The notes under the pieces are model-generated. The model worked only from the letters and a program-made list of their open reading frames with translations. It made no database searches and had not been told where the DNA came from. From Adineta ricciae (lineage: Eukaryota; Rotifera; Eurotatoria; Adinetida; Adinetidae), in contig CAJNOJ010000165.1 of the NCBI GenBank assembly GCA_905250025.1, positions 62,001 to 126,000 on the forward strand: DNA of 64,000 nt, given 5' to 3'. The position numbers were made by a program, and so were the translations under genes. Positions 22,557-34,601 of the stretch are shown in pieces (within the stretch, counting starts at the first letter, position 1; every line of letters begins with the position of its first letter).

Positions 22557-24609
22557 ATGTCAACTGTTACATTAACGGTCACTCCATTTCGGAACGAGTA
22601 AGGACATTTGAGTAGATGGAAGATTTTCATTGAATTGTTGTAGCCAAGAAATACGAAATTTAATCGATTTGGCTTATTCAAATGATATTGATGATAAACG
22701 AGAAGCAATTAACAAATTAAATGAATTAGAAGCAAGGTAAATGTCAGTTTTTTTACTTAGTAATCTAAACAAGAGCGTGTTTTTCATGTATGTCTAGACT
22801 TAGCCAATTACCGATGGGTCTTGGTTCACTAAAACATATCCTTAAAGTAGAAATAATCCGAGCCGAACAACGAGAACAGAATAAATTCGATGAGAACAGT
22901 TCATTGCAATACGCCTGTGCTGTTGCTGTACTCAAGTATGTTCACATCGTCGAACTCTTTCATCGATTTTTTCACACAAATTGTCTTCATAGATTCGTCG
23001 ATGCTGTTAGTGTACCTTATCGTGCACATCATTCTCGTCTTTCATATCGAAATATTGCTAAACAGGTAAAACTGCCTTTTTCAATGTTTCATATGATTTG
23101 ATCGTATATGGGTTTTAGGTGGATTTACCCGGTAATATTATCAGTTTACGTCATGACATTGCCCATCATCATGAATTACCGTCATTGAACGATTTGCTTG
23201 CAGCAGTGGATTTTAGTAAACAATGGCTTCGAGTAAACGATTGAAATTGATATAAAAGGTTGAAATCTATTTGAGATGTTTTCAGAAAAACTGCCTGGAT
23301 GAATTAGTTGAAACAATGGCGTTATTCAGTCAGGGTTCCTATAGTGAATTATTAGGAATTATCGCTCGAGAAACAGTTCAAGCTTTTGTCGAAGCACGTT
23401 TGAATGTATGTTCGGGTATATTGTTGTTAGAATTCTTGTAGGAAATACTTTATTTAGTTTTTGACAAAACGAAGTAAAAAACGATTACGAATTGTTGACG
23501 AACGTGTGGAAGAGATTCGTAAAGCCTTGCAAATGTGTAATGGAAAGTAAGAATTACTTTTTGGAAAAGTTTGAATGTATTGAAAAATTGTTTCAGAGAG
23601 ATTATGGCAGAGACTTTTGTTCTATGCGGACATTTTATCATGGTACCTAATCAACTAAATCGGCTCGGCTATGATTCTGGTGAATAATCGATTGTTGAGT
23701 AACAACATATCTGACTGTTTTGTTTCATTGAAGATTCATCTGATCTTCTTCCGACGTGTGTTACTCAATTCTGGAAGCCGATTCTTCATTTAATTTCGAA
23801 TGATACTAGTCTCATTTTGATTCTTATCGATAAAATCTTGATATTCATCAGCGATTATTATCGTTTGCCGTCGAATGATTATTCCATCATTGATCAACAA
23901 CGAATCGGTTGGATATTCTATTTAATTGATCAATCAGCAACGAAACTTGATCTTTGTGCACTCTTTCTACGTTTGGCTCGTATTCTTCAACCATGGTTTG
24001 CTGATTCTCTTTCTCAAATGGTTATTCGTATGGCTGATAATCATAATGGAACTCGCAAAGCTGTTATCAGTGAAGACAAACGTGACGCGCTTCTTCGTAC
24101 GATATCCATGTTTGCAAATCCATTTGAGAAAATCGATGATAATCAGATCACGACGTCATTGTCTATAGAGTCTTTTCCACGAAATCGATTGTATCAAGAA
24201 GAGCTAAACCTGTTCAGAAAGCGTAAAATGATGCAAATTATCGAACTATTTTCTGTAGAACAAATTCCATTTTTCTAGGTACAAAATTAGCTGAAGTGCC
24301 AGCTGGATTAGTCGATAGTGAAGATGAGCAAAACCTCGAAATGAATATTGATCTTTCAAAAACAGACCGAAATTGTAAATTCAGATCATTTTCCATCATG
24401 TTCATAGACATCTTCCTCTTCTTGTAGTTCTTGGATGTCCATCTAAACAAAAACCATTGAATACATCACCGGTGAAACGCAAAAGGACAAGTTCACGTAT
24501 GTTCATTTCCATATTCATTATTTCGATCATTTCTCTTCCTTCTGTAGCAACCATCGATTCGAAACTCTTTCAAGATCTGCTCTATCCTCGACATTCCTAT
24601 CGATATTAG
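22557..24609 (+). CDS. LAS1L: LAS1 (LAS1L-like) pre-rRNA processing HEPN endonuclease
   Basis: Nucleolar endonuclease that cuts ITS2 of pre-rRNA in complex with the Grc3/NOL9 kinase. Exon 1 (22557-22597) encodes MSTVTLTVTPFRN, like the VTPWRN opening of Las1 proteins. The next exons give LEARLSQLPMGLGSL, then FVDAVSVPYR, then VDLPGNIISLRHDIAHHHELPSL, the Las1 core. RHDIAH is the HEPN catalytic motif (R-x4-H) and appears intact. A helical C-terminal half (exon ~23731-24228) and a basic tail (KRKRTSS) follow; stop TAG at 24609. About 500 aa, shorter than human LAS1L (734), which has a long acidic insert absent here. The 50-nt segment 24229-24278, which would introduce a stop, reads as an intron ending at TTCTAG. 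Confidence 0.85.
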
Positions 24610-24747
24610 ACAATGTGTGTTTTTTTTTGTGTAGTCAGATGTATTGTTATTCATTATAAAATTATCTTCTTCCTGCATACCATCAGATTTTTATCTCATA
24701 TATGAATAGACTGTAATAACAAAGAATATTGGAATAAACCAAAAGAT

Positions 24748-25846
24748 TCATTGAAAGAAACGTGTAAGCCAACTAGATAATTGTTCATATATCGATGTGG
24801 AGATATAAACAATGTTATTTTGATGTTCAATTCGAAAGAATGATTGTCCGATGAATTTAATCATCCGTTCGACGATTGAGAAAGACGAATGTTTAGATTG
24901 ATTATTCTCATTGCTAGAAGTCGCCTGTTGAGAAATAGATATTACATGACATATATAAAACGATCCTATGAGAAGATTAGTGAGTAATAAGAGAGAAAGC
25001 CAGTGTCTTGTAATGTTGAAGGTTTTGTTAGATTCAGTTATATGTATTCTTTTGATTCGTTTAATCTGTCGATGAAAAATCGATGATTCCTCATCGATGG
25101 ACGAAATGATATTCGTTTTTGACAGATTTGCATTCTGTGTATATCTATTGAATGTCAATGATCGTTTAGCACGAACGATTTTCTTTCGTTCAGTTGGATG
25201 AACTCGAGATGTTTTATTTTCAAAAAATGCACTAATATCTTTGAATGTTGTTGGACTAACAAGACCATTTTCATCGACATCTGTTTCCACAGATATTGAC
25301 TAAATGGAAGATGATGCAAACGAACGACACATGTAACAAAAGAAACTTCTTTTCCACTTATTTTGCTAATTGGCAAGCAAAAGCAAACATGATTTCACAT
25401 ACTTTCCTTTGTCGATTCGATTCGAATAAGTGGTTAATTGTAAATCCATTCGATAGATTCGTACTCGTTGCTTGTACTGTATACGTGTCACGTTTCTCAT
25501 CGGTGAAAGCATTGGTGTTGGATATGGCACTCTCATTAAGCATTTCCTGAGATTCAATAATTGTTGGGAGATTGAATCGATGTTTGTTCATTGATTGATA
25601 AGCAGTTTGTTTGGGTAGGAAAGTTTTCGTGACGAACTTTGAACATGGATGATCGATTTCTTCTTCTTCCATGAGACTTTCGAGATTCGGTATTGATGAT
25701 GATGACGGCCGTTGAATAGCGCTTGGAGAGTCTTCCCGAACACGCGGTACTGTTGGTGATAGTTGTGAAGATGAAGAGAGAAGAGTTCGATGACGGTCGA
25801 AGTTCGAGTTGTTCTTCGTGCTCATTTCAAATCGAGTCTTCCACAT
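24748..25846 (-). CDS. Unknown single-pass membrane protein, 331 aa
   Basis: Two exons (25846-25403, 25299-24748) join in phase 0. A splice acceptor lies ~30 nt upstream of the ATG, so a 5' exon exists; an internal Met at 25825 is an alternative start. The first ~230 residues are polar, Ser/Pro/Glu-rich and likely disordered (IPNLESLMEEEEIDHP). A basic stretch (ERKKIVRAKRSL) follows, then one hydrophobic segment (HWLSLLLLTNLLIGSFYICHV) about 85 residues from the end. The topology resembles nuclear-envelope or ER proteins with a large cytosolic or nuclear N-terminus. I do not recognise the family, so no function is proposed. It converges on LAS1, with 138 bp between stops. Confidence 0.6.
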
Positions 25847-26315
25847 TCGTGACCAGTACACACGTGAGGAAAGACTGAAGTGAAAAATAAATAGTTTTGA
25901 CAGACAAGATCGAAAATGAGCAACAAAGTAGCGGGCAAATTCACAGCTTTTTATAAACGAATAGATTTTCAATGAATCATTAGTTTAGATTGTGTTTATT
26001 TCGAAACATAGCATCACGTTCGATGTAGATAGATTACTCTAACGATTAAGAATGTACATTATTTATCGAACCATTCTTCAAGATTCAATATTGAGACTAT
26101 TATTTTTCCAAATTGAAAAAGTATGTTGTTTTTTTTAGAAGATTAGAATTTTTATTCGAAAAACATTGATCAATCATTTCCGATTTTCTATCTTATATGA
26201 TTCGTTGTATTCACAGCGATGTGCAAATTTTATAAACAGAAATTTTCTTTGCATTCGCTTTTTGAATAATTCGAACGAATATTTCCTATGATATCAATTC
26301 GATTTCCATACACGT
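25847..26315. other. Intergenic, no gene seen
   Basis: AT-rich spacer between two minus-strand membrane-protein genes. It includes the acceptor and 5' UTR exon of the gene starting at 25846. Confidence 0.4.
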
Positions 26316-27042
26316 TCAAGGTCGCATTTTTTGCAAAATTATATGCAAAACCAAGATAATCGTCCATGTTAACAACACAAGAATTCCACCGGCGAATGTA
26401 TAACTCGAACTATGAAACATCACATGATCTTTTGTTTTCAAAACAATTCAGCAAGTATCACTTACAGTAGATTTGTATAAGTGTACCGACAATCGGTGAC
26501 GATGAGAAACCAGTTGAAGTAGATCGATGGTGTACAAACTGTTGTTAAACATAACTGACATGTATATCCAAAGAGAAGTAAACTGGAAACAAGGAATTTA
26601 GTAACAACAATGGATGACACATTTGGATTGTGTTCTTGATGAATACCGATCGGTAACCTATCAATAAAATTTAGCATAGAGGTGAAAGAATATAATAGAC
26701 TTACCATGTCAGATCCGATTTGAACAGAGATGCGCCTAATCGCTGTGCGTAATGAAGAATAAGAAGAAGAAATAAAACGACTAGACCTATTTCCCACGGA
26801 AGAATTTTATTATAAGCAAGTACGAAGATAAAATGAATAATCGTGAAAACAATCGTGGAAATGTAATGATAACAAAGACGAGAAGATTTTCGTGAATCTT
26901 TATATTGCCTATATAATCCAATAGAATAAGTAATAAATATTATGCAGAGTAACAACCAATGAATGGACGAGAGAGCAGTTAATGTCAATTGTACAGCTAA
27001 ATGGAAGAAGACGGATGATATAAATTGTCGATTTATTATCAT
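26316..27042 (-). CDS. Unknown multi-pass membrane protein, 207 aa
   Basis: Three exons (27042-26705, 26657-26466, 26409-26316) join in frame, with phase 2 at both junctions. The protein starts MIINRQFISSVFF and is almost entirely hydrophobic, with about six helices. Examples are LAVQLTLTALSSIHWLLLCII, VFTIIHFIFVLAYNKIL, FLVSSLLLFGYTCQL and GILVLLTWTIILVLHII. Short polar turns contain RQYKDSRKSS and IGIHQEHNPN. It resembles small TMEM proteins in size and layout, but I cannot place it in a named family. It stands between the previous unknown membrane protein and the galactosyltransferase, all on the minus strand; 27043-27112 is too short to hold more than a promoter. Confidence 0.65.
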
Positions 27043-27112
27043 CTACAAAATGGTTAATGATAATGAATAGAGATATACTGAAACACATTTATCAAAAATA
27101 TATGCAATATTT

Positions 27113-28577
27113 TTATTTAGCATTTGGAATGTCTTCTAACAGATGATCAATCGTTTTTGTCGCTGAACGAGTAAAATTGACTAAGATATGAGTGTACAAC
27201 GGACGTGTTTCAACGCTGGCAACAGAATAATCCAAAACGCTGAGTTGCCGAACGCCATCGTAAGAATAACGGAGCCATTTACTTAGTGTACCATAGCTAA
27301 AAATTAAAATGAGTGCTATTCAGCAGAGGGATTCGAGATAACCAAGTACCGGTTTGTTGCAGGTGTTTGCTTTTTATGACGAATCATTTTATAACGACCA
27401 ATACGATTCGGTGGTCGACTTATACGATATCCTGCATGACGCAATCTAATTTAAATGAGTCAAAAAAACATAAACGAAGACAGAACCGTCATATACAAAC
27501 CTATGATTCATGTCTAAAATGAATAGAAATCGAATTAGAAGCATTTATTCTGTTTCAACTTACCATCATCTTCGAACTATGATGTGAAAAAGAGGATAAA
27601 TTGATATTGCGAACTATAGAATATAATTGACTTACACCCCAACCCCAATACAAGTTTGACCACCCGTTTGCTTTGAAGAACTGTTCCTTAGTCAAGGCGA
27701 GAACGCCACCGATCAAATCGTTGTACATTAAACTAAATAAAAACACCATCGAATATTCATAGATTTCGATTCTTATGCGGATTCAACTAACAAGTAACGT
27801 AATTCATCAACAGCTGGTGCTAAATGCCGTGGTCCCTGTTGTTCACATTCGTAAACATTATAATCATTTTCTGGTATCAGATCAACATCATGAAAGATGA
27901 AACAATCAAACAGTGGTGAAATTATTTTCGAAGCATAATTAAATGCCACGTTCATAATTAAACCCTTATTAAAAGTGCCATTGCCATACTAAAGTCATAA
28001 GATAAAAACAGTTTATTTCGATTTGGAATGCTCAAAACCAACCTGTTCAACAACGAACACTCGATAGGCTCGCTTTTGCCGTTGTAAAAATGGATGAAGA
28101 TGTCGTAAAAGCATCTGAAGTTGTTTTTCACGATAACGAAATGGAATAATGACGGCAAGTTGCTGCCGACTAGTACAATCACTAGGAGTGTAAATGCCGC
28201 CTAAACACTATTTTACAAACAAAGGAATAATCAGTTTTTAAAATTCGTACCTTTCTCTACATTTTTTACTTCGTTTTCCACATCTGTCCACGTTAATTCC
28301 GATGACATATCGATTGGAACATTATCTTAAATGAAAAGCAAAAACATACAATAACGAATGAGAACAACAGATTCTACATTATACTTAAAAGTGTCGATGG
28401 ATACAATTCACATGATCCCGAACTTCTCTTTCCATCATCTTTGATTATATATTGATTCGCCGTTTTCTCATCGCGCATATTACATAGCTGAATAACTATA
28501 ATAACACTAACTGCCAGAACAAGCACCGGCAAATTTTCGCTGGTTTTCAATCGAGTAAATTTCCGAGAAGAAATCAT
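27113..28577 (-). CDS. Beta-1,4-galactosyltransferase (B4GALT family)
   Basis: Golgi type II glycosyltransferase (GT7) transferring galactose from UDP-Gal to GlcNAc or xylose acceptors. From ATG 28577: a short cytosolic basic part (MISSRKFTRLK), then a signal anchor (LPVLVLAVSVIIVIQLC). The catalytic domain starts at the exon with YTPSDCTSRQQLAVIIPFRYREKQL. The key motifs follow: LRHLHPFLQRQKRAYRVFVVEQ, then DCFIFHDVDLIPENDYN (DVD metal site), then GGVLALTKEQF, then NLYWGWG. The next exon starts FEDDDMNHR. The usual WGWGGEDDD therefore reads WGWG-F-EDDD, an uncommon substitution at the acceptor-specificity position. The C-terminus keeps ISRPPNRIGRYKMIRH. Seven or so short introns; stop TAA at 27113. 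Confidence 0.88.
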
Positions 28578-30077
28578 CGATCTACAAATAAAAGTGAACA
28601 TGATTTGAACCATATTACATCTATTCGAGGAAATGTTACAAAAGACCATATGGGTGAAGGCAATGAGACATAACCGTCATGCTTCAATTCATCACATTTC
28701 TTTTCTATATACTACACGTGCATGTTTTTGCATTCTATTACGTAAAATCGTTTTTATGATGGAGTAGAAATTAAAAAGAGAAAAGTTGGAACATGTTCTT
28801 TGACTATGACCGATCGAATATCTGTAGTAATGCCGAGTATTCAAAGGAAATAAGCTGCTCTTTCGTGTATTCAAATTTATAGTCTATGTACTGTGTTCTT
28901 TATGAATAATACCTATTCTTTTTTGCAATGTGTATCGCACAGTTTGATAAGGTTAACAACGATTCATGAAAACAATAAAAGAATCGTAAAACTTAATTTT
29001 TTTCGCATGTAGCAATAGAAAAATCGACATCAATTCTCAAATATCTTTTTAAGAAGTCCGATAAACGATTGATTATCACAACTTTGCAATGTAACTTACT
29101 TTCACATAACCATCGCGACATATATTTGCTTTTTTATTCTAATGAATGACTTCTATGGAAAAGAAAACTCTAATTAACTCACGCTTAATGAATTTCTATC
29201 GACTTTTCTTTCTCACACAGTATAAATCATTGAAAAAAATGCACATATTCTGCATCCAGCAGGAAAACGACGATGTTTGTTGATTGTGTTTATTAACTCT
29301 CGGTTGTTTTATCATTTCTTATGTCAACAATCTTATTTAATCAATTTTGCCTTGTCCTTTGTTACTAGTTTCATTTCTTCTATCATTATACATTCAAGTA
29401 CTGGTAACCATAAACGTAGGACATCGAATTTCTGCTTATCTTTCACTTCTGACAAAACGTGTATTTTTTATACGTACCACACGGCAAAGATTAGTTTCAG
29501 CAACTGAAAGAAAAATAGTTGAACTTGCACACGAAACAGTCACGGAAAAGATTTTGTTGCGTGATAATTGATGCGAGGGTGCAGTGAAGTCTGAAAATAT
29601 TCATCTGTAAGGAGGAAAGCATTGTCTGAATTGTTAATCTCGTTCGTTTGAAGAAATGGCAACGCGCAGAATTTTATTTACTCAAAAGAAAAAGAAAAAA
29701 GACGAGAAAAAGAAACGTGTAACCTTCACATGCATAAAAACTAAAAAGAACGCTGAAGTTGTTATTATTAAAGAAAGAGGAGCGACAAATTCAAGAAAAT
29801 GACATTGAGTATACGACAATGAGGAAAAGAAAGAGAAACAGTTCTTATCGGGGCTTTTTTTCTATGGAACTGAAGGTCATTAGCAGAAGAAGACTTTGAA
29901 AAATTTTCTTTTTTCCTAAAAAACGATAGCAAATGCGATGACTGTCGTCTACAAAAAACGATTGAAAATAAATATCTATGGAAGATATAAGAAAAGAAAA
30001 ATCAATAGTGTAATCTTTCGTATTGTACTTGTTCTACATGCAAGTAATCATATATTCTGTGATAATATTCATCGATC
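28578..30077. other. Intergenic, no gene seen
   Basis: 1.5 kb between the galactosyltransferase start and the Penelope-like element. A few hydrophobic short frames occur (e.g. around 29277-29570), but they lack splice context, family motifs or an ATG start. The region near 28600 should contain the galactosyltransferase promoter and 5' UTR. Confidence 0.5.
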
Positions 30078-30090
30078 AGCCGATTTATTT
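30078..30090 (+). repeat. Target-site duplication, left copy (13 bp)
   Basis: AGCCGATTTATTT, repeated exactly at 34602-34614, immediately outside the terminal repeats of the Penelope-like element. Confidence 0.8.
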
Positions 30091-30289
30091 TACTGTAAAT
30101 TTCCAGTAAAACAAATCAGATGAATCATCAAAGTGTTACACAAAGTGTAATGACTCACATCGTTCTAAAATCGTTTTTTCAATATGTTTTTATCAATTGT
30201 AAAATCTGAAGATGAAATAAATTTTCGAAACGCGTAATAATTAAAACTTACAATGAAATTTAAAGTTGCTGTTAAAATTGTCATCATTT
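30091..30289 (+). repeat. Left terminal direct repeat of the Penelope-like element
   Basis: About 199 bp, repeated at the right end. It opens with a small hairpin (arms TTTTACTG / CAGTAAAA, from 30088). It includes the ORF's first codons from ATG 30253, so translation starts inside the repeat. Confidence 0.8.
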
Positions 30290-33175
30290 GCTTACGTCTC
30301 TTTCCGGTCAACACACACAATTATCTTGTTTATATAAGGCAACATAATGGGCCGTTCTACGCCATCACTGCATTCCAGTATGGCAAAATACAATTGAAAT
30401 TCACCAAAACATATTTAGATGTGAAATTCCTTAAGAAATGCAAACAACATAAACTACTTCCAAATTTTGTTCGATTTCGAATAGCTCAAGTTTATTCTCG
30501 CCATCGACCCGTCGTCGAAAATTGTTATCATCAAATCTTATCAAACGAAATAAAATTAAAAAAGAAAGAACTCTCATATTTCCATCGACACTCAAATAGA
30601 TTAAAAAATGATCTAATGACCACACTTGATCCTTTGCTTTACTCACGTACAATAACCATTATTCAAAATTTGGTACAGTACAAAAAACGACAATGGATCT
30701 ACACACATAACAATAAATTTAACCTTTTATGTACCAATGATTTAAAAAAGAAACAACCACAATCGATAACTTCAAATAAATATCCAATATCACCTGTTCA
30801 TAACTTATCGGAGCGACATTTAACACAAGATGAATTAGAAGCACTCAGTGCAGGTTTGAATTTTGTACCAATTCCTACACAACTCGATGAAGAAACATTC
30901 GTAAGCAATATTGAAAATTGTTTTGTACAATTACTTGGACGAACGACAGACACATATGATTATGAAAACAAACTAGAAGACGAACCTACTCAATACAACT
31001 TAACAACTGAACAAATAACTACAGCTCAAAACATTCGTTCAGCATGTGACAAATTCACTGATTCTACCTATAGATCTTTGAAAAGTCACCCTAGCAGCAA
31101 AAAACTCGAACGTACATTACAAAATCTTGCAAAAGACAAGAATATCTACATTACAAAAGCTGACAAAGGCAACGCTGTGGTAGTTATGAATAAAACCGAC
31201 TATATCGCAAAGATGAACACCATTATCAACGATAAGAAGACATTCCAATTATTAGAAACAGATCCAACGCTGAAACAAGAAGATAGACTACTTCGAAAGT
31301 TGAAAACTCTCAAAGAATCTGGCTTCATAAACGAAAATCAATACAATTAATGTCGACCTGTAGGTTCGCAACCTGGTCGTATTTATGGACTACCTAAAGT
31401 CCACAAAAACGGAACACCATTACGACCAATACTATCAGCAAACGGCACTTTTAATTATAAACTAGCGAAATGGCTAGTTACACAATTATCACATCTCAAA
31501 GAACATGAAACAATAATACAAGATAGATTTTCATTTGTTAAAAATTTACATCAATTAGATATTGATATGAATGAACACAAGTTATTATCTTACGATGCAA
31601 TTAGTCTTTTTACGAACGTTCCTTTACAGAAAACAATCGATTTTATTTTACAAGCAAAATATGGTGATCACTGTGAATGCACGATTGCTGAAACAACACA
31701 CAAAAGAAGGAAGAAGAAAAAACAGAAATGCAAAAGTTGCATAGATAAAACTAATCTCAAATGGCTATTAGAAGTTGCGACAGCTCAAACCCATTTTCAT
31801 TTCAATGGGAATATTTATCTACAACACAATGGTGTCAGCATGGGATCTCCACTTGGACCACTCATGGCCGATATTTTTCTCGTAAATCTAGAGAAAAAAA
31901 TTAATGGATGAACTCAAGGCCAACGGTGTTAAGTATTATCGTCGATTTGTTGATGATACTTTTATCATTGCAAAAAGAGACGCCAATGAAGAGAGAATAC
32001 AGACCATCCTCAATTCTTTTGACGAAGCTGTTCAGTTCACCTTCGAGTCTGCAAATGAAGTGGATCACTCTATATCCTTTCTGGATGTTAAAATTACACC
32101 TAGATCAAGGAAAACGCCATCATGGTTCGATACAAACGTATATCGAAAAGATACGTTAACAGGTTCAATATTAAAATATTCTTCTTTTGTACCGATTGAA
32201 TACAAACAAAATGCAATCTCATCTATGGCGTATCGTGCTATACAGATATGCTCAAACTATCATCTGATGGATCAAGAATTATCAACAATAATGGAAATAA
32301 GTGTTGCAAATGGTTATCCAACCTCATTTGTAAACAACATCATTGGAAAAACACTTAATCGTTTCTTTGAAAATCAAAAGAAACATTCAAACGTAACAGA
32401 TGAAACTAATAAATCAATCAACATATCCATCAATAAAGTAAAACAAAAACGTTCACCACCACTCATTGATATTCCTTACACAGGTCAACCAACACTCACA
32501 TTAGGAAAAAAATTGATTAATATTGTCAAACAAGTGAGACCAGATATTGTTCTTCAACCTATTCCAAGACCAGCTCCGAAAATTCAAACAATATTTCCTC
32601 GTAAGGATTCACTCGACAAAAATCTACAAGCAAATATAGTTTATAAAATTGCTTGTAAAAATTGTTCTGACGAATACATCGGAAAAACATATCGACAAGC
32701 CATTCGTAGACATATTGAACATGGCGCATCACCAACCCTAATTCGATCGCGTCAACAAATACCGAATATTCCATTATCACAACCAAAACTACTTCATAAC
32801 GAAGAAACAAATCTACGACGTTCCGAACGAAATACTAAAAAAATTATCAATTATCAAGATAAAAACACATCATCCTCTGATGAAACAATCATTGATGGTA
32901 GACAGACAACTACCACCGTCACCACTGAAAAAAATTCTGCTCTCCACAAACATCAAACAGACACGGGCCACCAACTAGATTGGGAAATTTGGAAGATTAT
33001 CAGCAAAGATTCACACAAATATCGCCTACTCGTTCGTGAATCTCTTGCCATCTTGAAGCATAAACCAACATTGAATCGCACGGTACAGAGCGCACCGTTG
33101 ATCATCTACTCATCTGGAAGAATACAGAAGAAAGTCAAAATGAAGTACCAACATGGTAGACGCATACCCGGGTGA
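30253..33175 (+). pseudogene. Penelope-like RT/GIY-YIG endonuclease ORF, disrupted
   Basis: One polyprotein of about 970 codons, reading MKFKVAVKIVII at the start and RRIPG at the end. The N-terminal region has the family motif ITKADKGNAVVVM (~31157). RT motifs follow in order: YGLPKVHKNGTPLRPILS, LSYDAISLFTNVP, GVSMGSPLGPLMADIF, RRFVDDTFII (catalytic VDD) and SISFLDVKI. The C-terminal part has ANIVYKIACKNC..YIGKTYRQAIRRHIEHG (~32633-32735), the GIY-YIG nuclease. Two lesions: an in-frame TAA at 31348-31350, just before the RT core, and a +1 shift in a run of seven A at 31894-31900, after RT motif 4. No intron signal removes either. The catalytic motifs themselves are intact, so the insertion is probably young or the lesions are partly sequence errors. 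Confidence 0.88.
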
Positions 33176-33182
33176 TATTTGT

Positions 33183-33272
33183 TTTACTGTAAATTTCCAG
33201 TAAAACAAATCAGATGAATCATCAAAGTGTTACACAAAGTGTAATGACTCACATCGTTCTAAAATCGTTTTT
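33183..33272 (+). repeat. Right terminal repeat of the Penelope-like element, first part
   Basis: Copy of 30091-30180 directly after the ORF. It is interrupted at its T-run by the nested insertion; the rest resumes at ~34490. Confidence 0.82.
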
Positions 33273-33405
33273 AATACGGTGCGACCTTAAGGAGCATCGT
33301 ATTATTGAGTTTCTTCGCGTCTTTTTGCGTCTTTTTATTATTATTAATACGGTGCGCTAGCACCGTGTTATTGAGTTTCTTCGCGTCTTTTTATTATTAT
33401 TATTA

Positions 33406-33966
33406 TCTTTTCTCTTTCTCGACAAGGCGTCCAAAGTCCATTTTTAGTGACGTGCTGATCAAGGGATCGGGGCGTCGTTGAACTGTAGGTTAAACGCTGT
33501 CGACCAGTCAGCTAGGTGAAGATGAGATATTTTTTTCTCAGAATTTCATAAACTGTTGCCGTTTGCCCAAAATAAAACACGGACTCTGTGGTAAACTGTG
33601 GCGAAGATCTTTTAAGCAGTGGAGATAATTAAAAGACGAGTAGGCGCGAAAAGATTTGTCAGAAGTGCGCTCTGGTTAGTTGAAAAGACAATTAATGAAT
33701 GCGGCGACCTCACGTTTCTCTAGATTTTAGTTCATAGAGGCTTTGATTTGAGTACTTTCTTTATGACTTGTGTCAAATCAAATTTGCTACCATTAAATAC
33801 AGTCTTAGTGAGCAATTCATTTTCAACTATGTCAACTAGAGAAGTTCTAACTTCAAACTACATGGTTGCACAAATAAACTATCCATTCAGCTAAATAGAA
33901 TGAAGGTACAGGCGAAATTCCGCGCACCGTATTTCGCGGTCGGGCGAAGCCTGACAGCCCATCTAG
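33406..33966 (+). mobile_element. Non-autonomous Helitron-like unit, copy 1 (561 bp)
   Basis: Begins TCTTTTCTCTTTCTCGACAA after an A and ends CCCATCTAG before a T. This is the 5'-A|TC...CTAG|T-3' arrangement known for Helitrons. The last 40 bp contain short hairpins (GGGC..GCCC). It shares ends and internal blocks with copy 2 (e.g. GTTTGCCCAAAATAAAACACGGA). The interiors are diverged, so the copies are not a recent duplication. Confidence 0.6.
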
Positions 33967-33969
33967 TTA

Positions 33970-34489
33970 TCTTTTCTCTTTCTCGACAAGGCGTCCAAAG
34001 TCCATTTTAAGCGATTCGATGATCTAGAGAACGGAGCGTCATTAGCCTTCCGAACAAACGCTGTTAAGGAGCTATGACTTTGTAGATGCTCATTTTTTTA
34101 TTCGAATTCTACTATTACCATTAGTTTGCCCAAAATAAAACACGGATGTAACGGTAAATCATGGCACATGCATTTTACATTGTTAAGATAATTAAAATCA
34201 GAGTAGGCGCCAAAAGGATAGTCTGTTTGTATTTTATGATTAGTTGTTGATAAAACGATGATTTAATGCAGCGACATCATTATACAGCGTTTTACGCGAA
34301 TCTTTTATTTAATTTTCTCCTATAAAAAGCTCTCTGTATTAGCTGAAAAATATTTCCAACGATCTCGGGAACTATCGACTTATACACTAACTGGAAAATA
34401 AACGTTCAATAGCATACACTTCCTCCTATGTTCCCGAAAACTCGTCGCACCGTATTTCGCGGTCGGGCGAAGCCTGACAGCCCATCTAG
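33970..34489 (+). mobile_element. Non-autonomous Helitron-like unit, copy 2 (520 bp)
   Basis: Same TC start and CATCTAG end as copy 1, again with A before and T after. It lies head-to-tail with copy 1, only three bases (TTA) away. Its final ~45 bp repeat those of copy 1 nearly exactly (CACCGTATTTCGCGGTCGGG). Confidence 0.6.
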
Positions 34490-34601
34490 TTTCAATATGT
34501 TTTTATCAATTGTAAAATCTGAAGATGAAATAAATTTTCGAAACGCGTAATAATTAAAACTTACAATGAAATTTAAAGTTGCTGTTAAAATTGTTATCAT
34601 T
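34490..34601 (+). repeat. Right terminal repeat of the Penelope-like element, second part
   Basis: Copy of ~30178-30289, resuming after the nested insertion and ending at the right target duplication. Confidence 0.82.

Larger units (their letters stand above)
33273..34489 (+). mobile_element. Nested insertion within the right terminal repeat
   Basis: Comparing the two terminal repeats shows that everything between the T-run at ~33272 and TTTCAATATG at 34490 is extra, with a 2-bp gain of T. It opens with two cruciform-forming units. At 33273-33303 the arms are AATACGGTGC / GCATCGTATT, with one mismatch. At 33349-33366 the arms are ACGGTGC / GCACCGT around GCTA. Each is followed by TTATTGAGTTTCTTCGCGTC. 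Two Helitron-like units come next. AATACGGTGCGC at 33346-33357 is the exact reverse complement of GCGCACCGTATT at 33922-33933. No protein is coded. Confidence 0.75.
30091..34601 (+). mobile_element. Penelope-like retroelement (GIY-YIG type) with nested insertion
   Basis: The element is bounded by 13-bp target duplications (30078-30090 and 34602-34614) and by direct terminal repeats of ~200 bp. The left repeat is 30091-~30289. The right repeat is split into 33183-~33272 and ~34490-34601 by a 1.2-kb insertion. Such pseudo-LTRs, a Penelope-type reverse transcriptase and a GIY-YIG nuclease define the class. The two halves of the right repeat follow the left repeat in order with only scattered differences (e.g. 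GTCATCATT versus GTTATCATT). This shows a complete insertion that was later hit by another transposon. The coding region is broken twice (see separate entry), so the copy is not autonomous as read. Confidence 0.88.

Noticed and set aside
29277..29571. Short hydrophobic frames upstream of the retroelement
   Set aside because: No ATG start in the longer one, no motif and no splice partners; composition looks like pyrimidine-rich noncoding DNA.
30085..30180. Hammerhead ribozyme in the Penelope-like terminal repeat
   Set aside because: Such ribozymes are known from these elements, but I found only TGATGA and GAAA fragments, without a proper CTGATGA core and pairing stems. A covariance search would decide.
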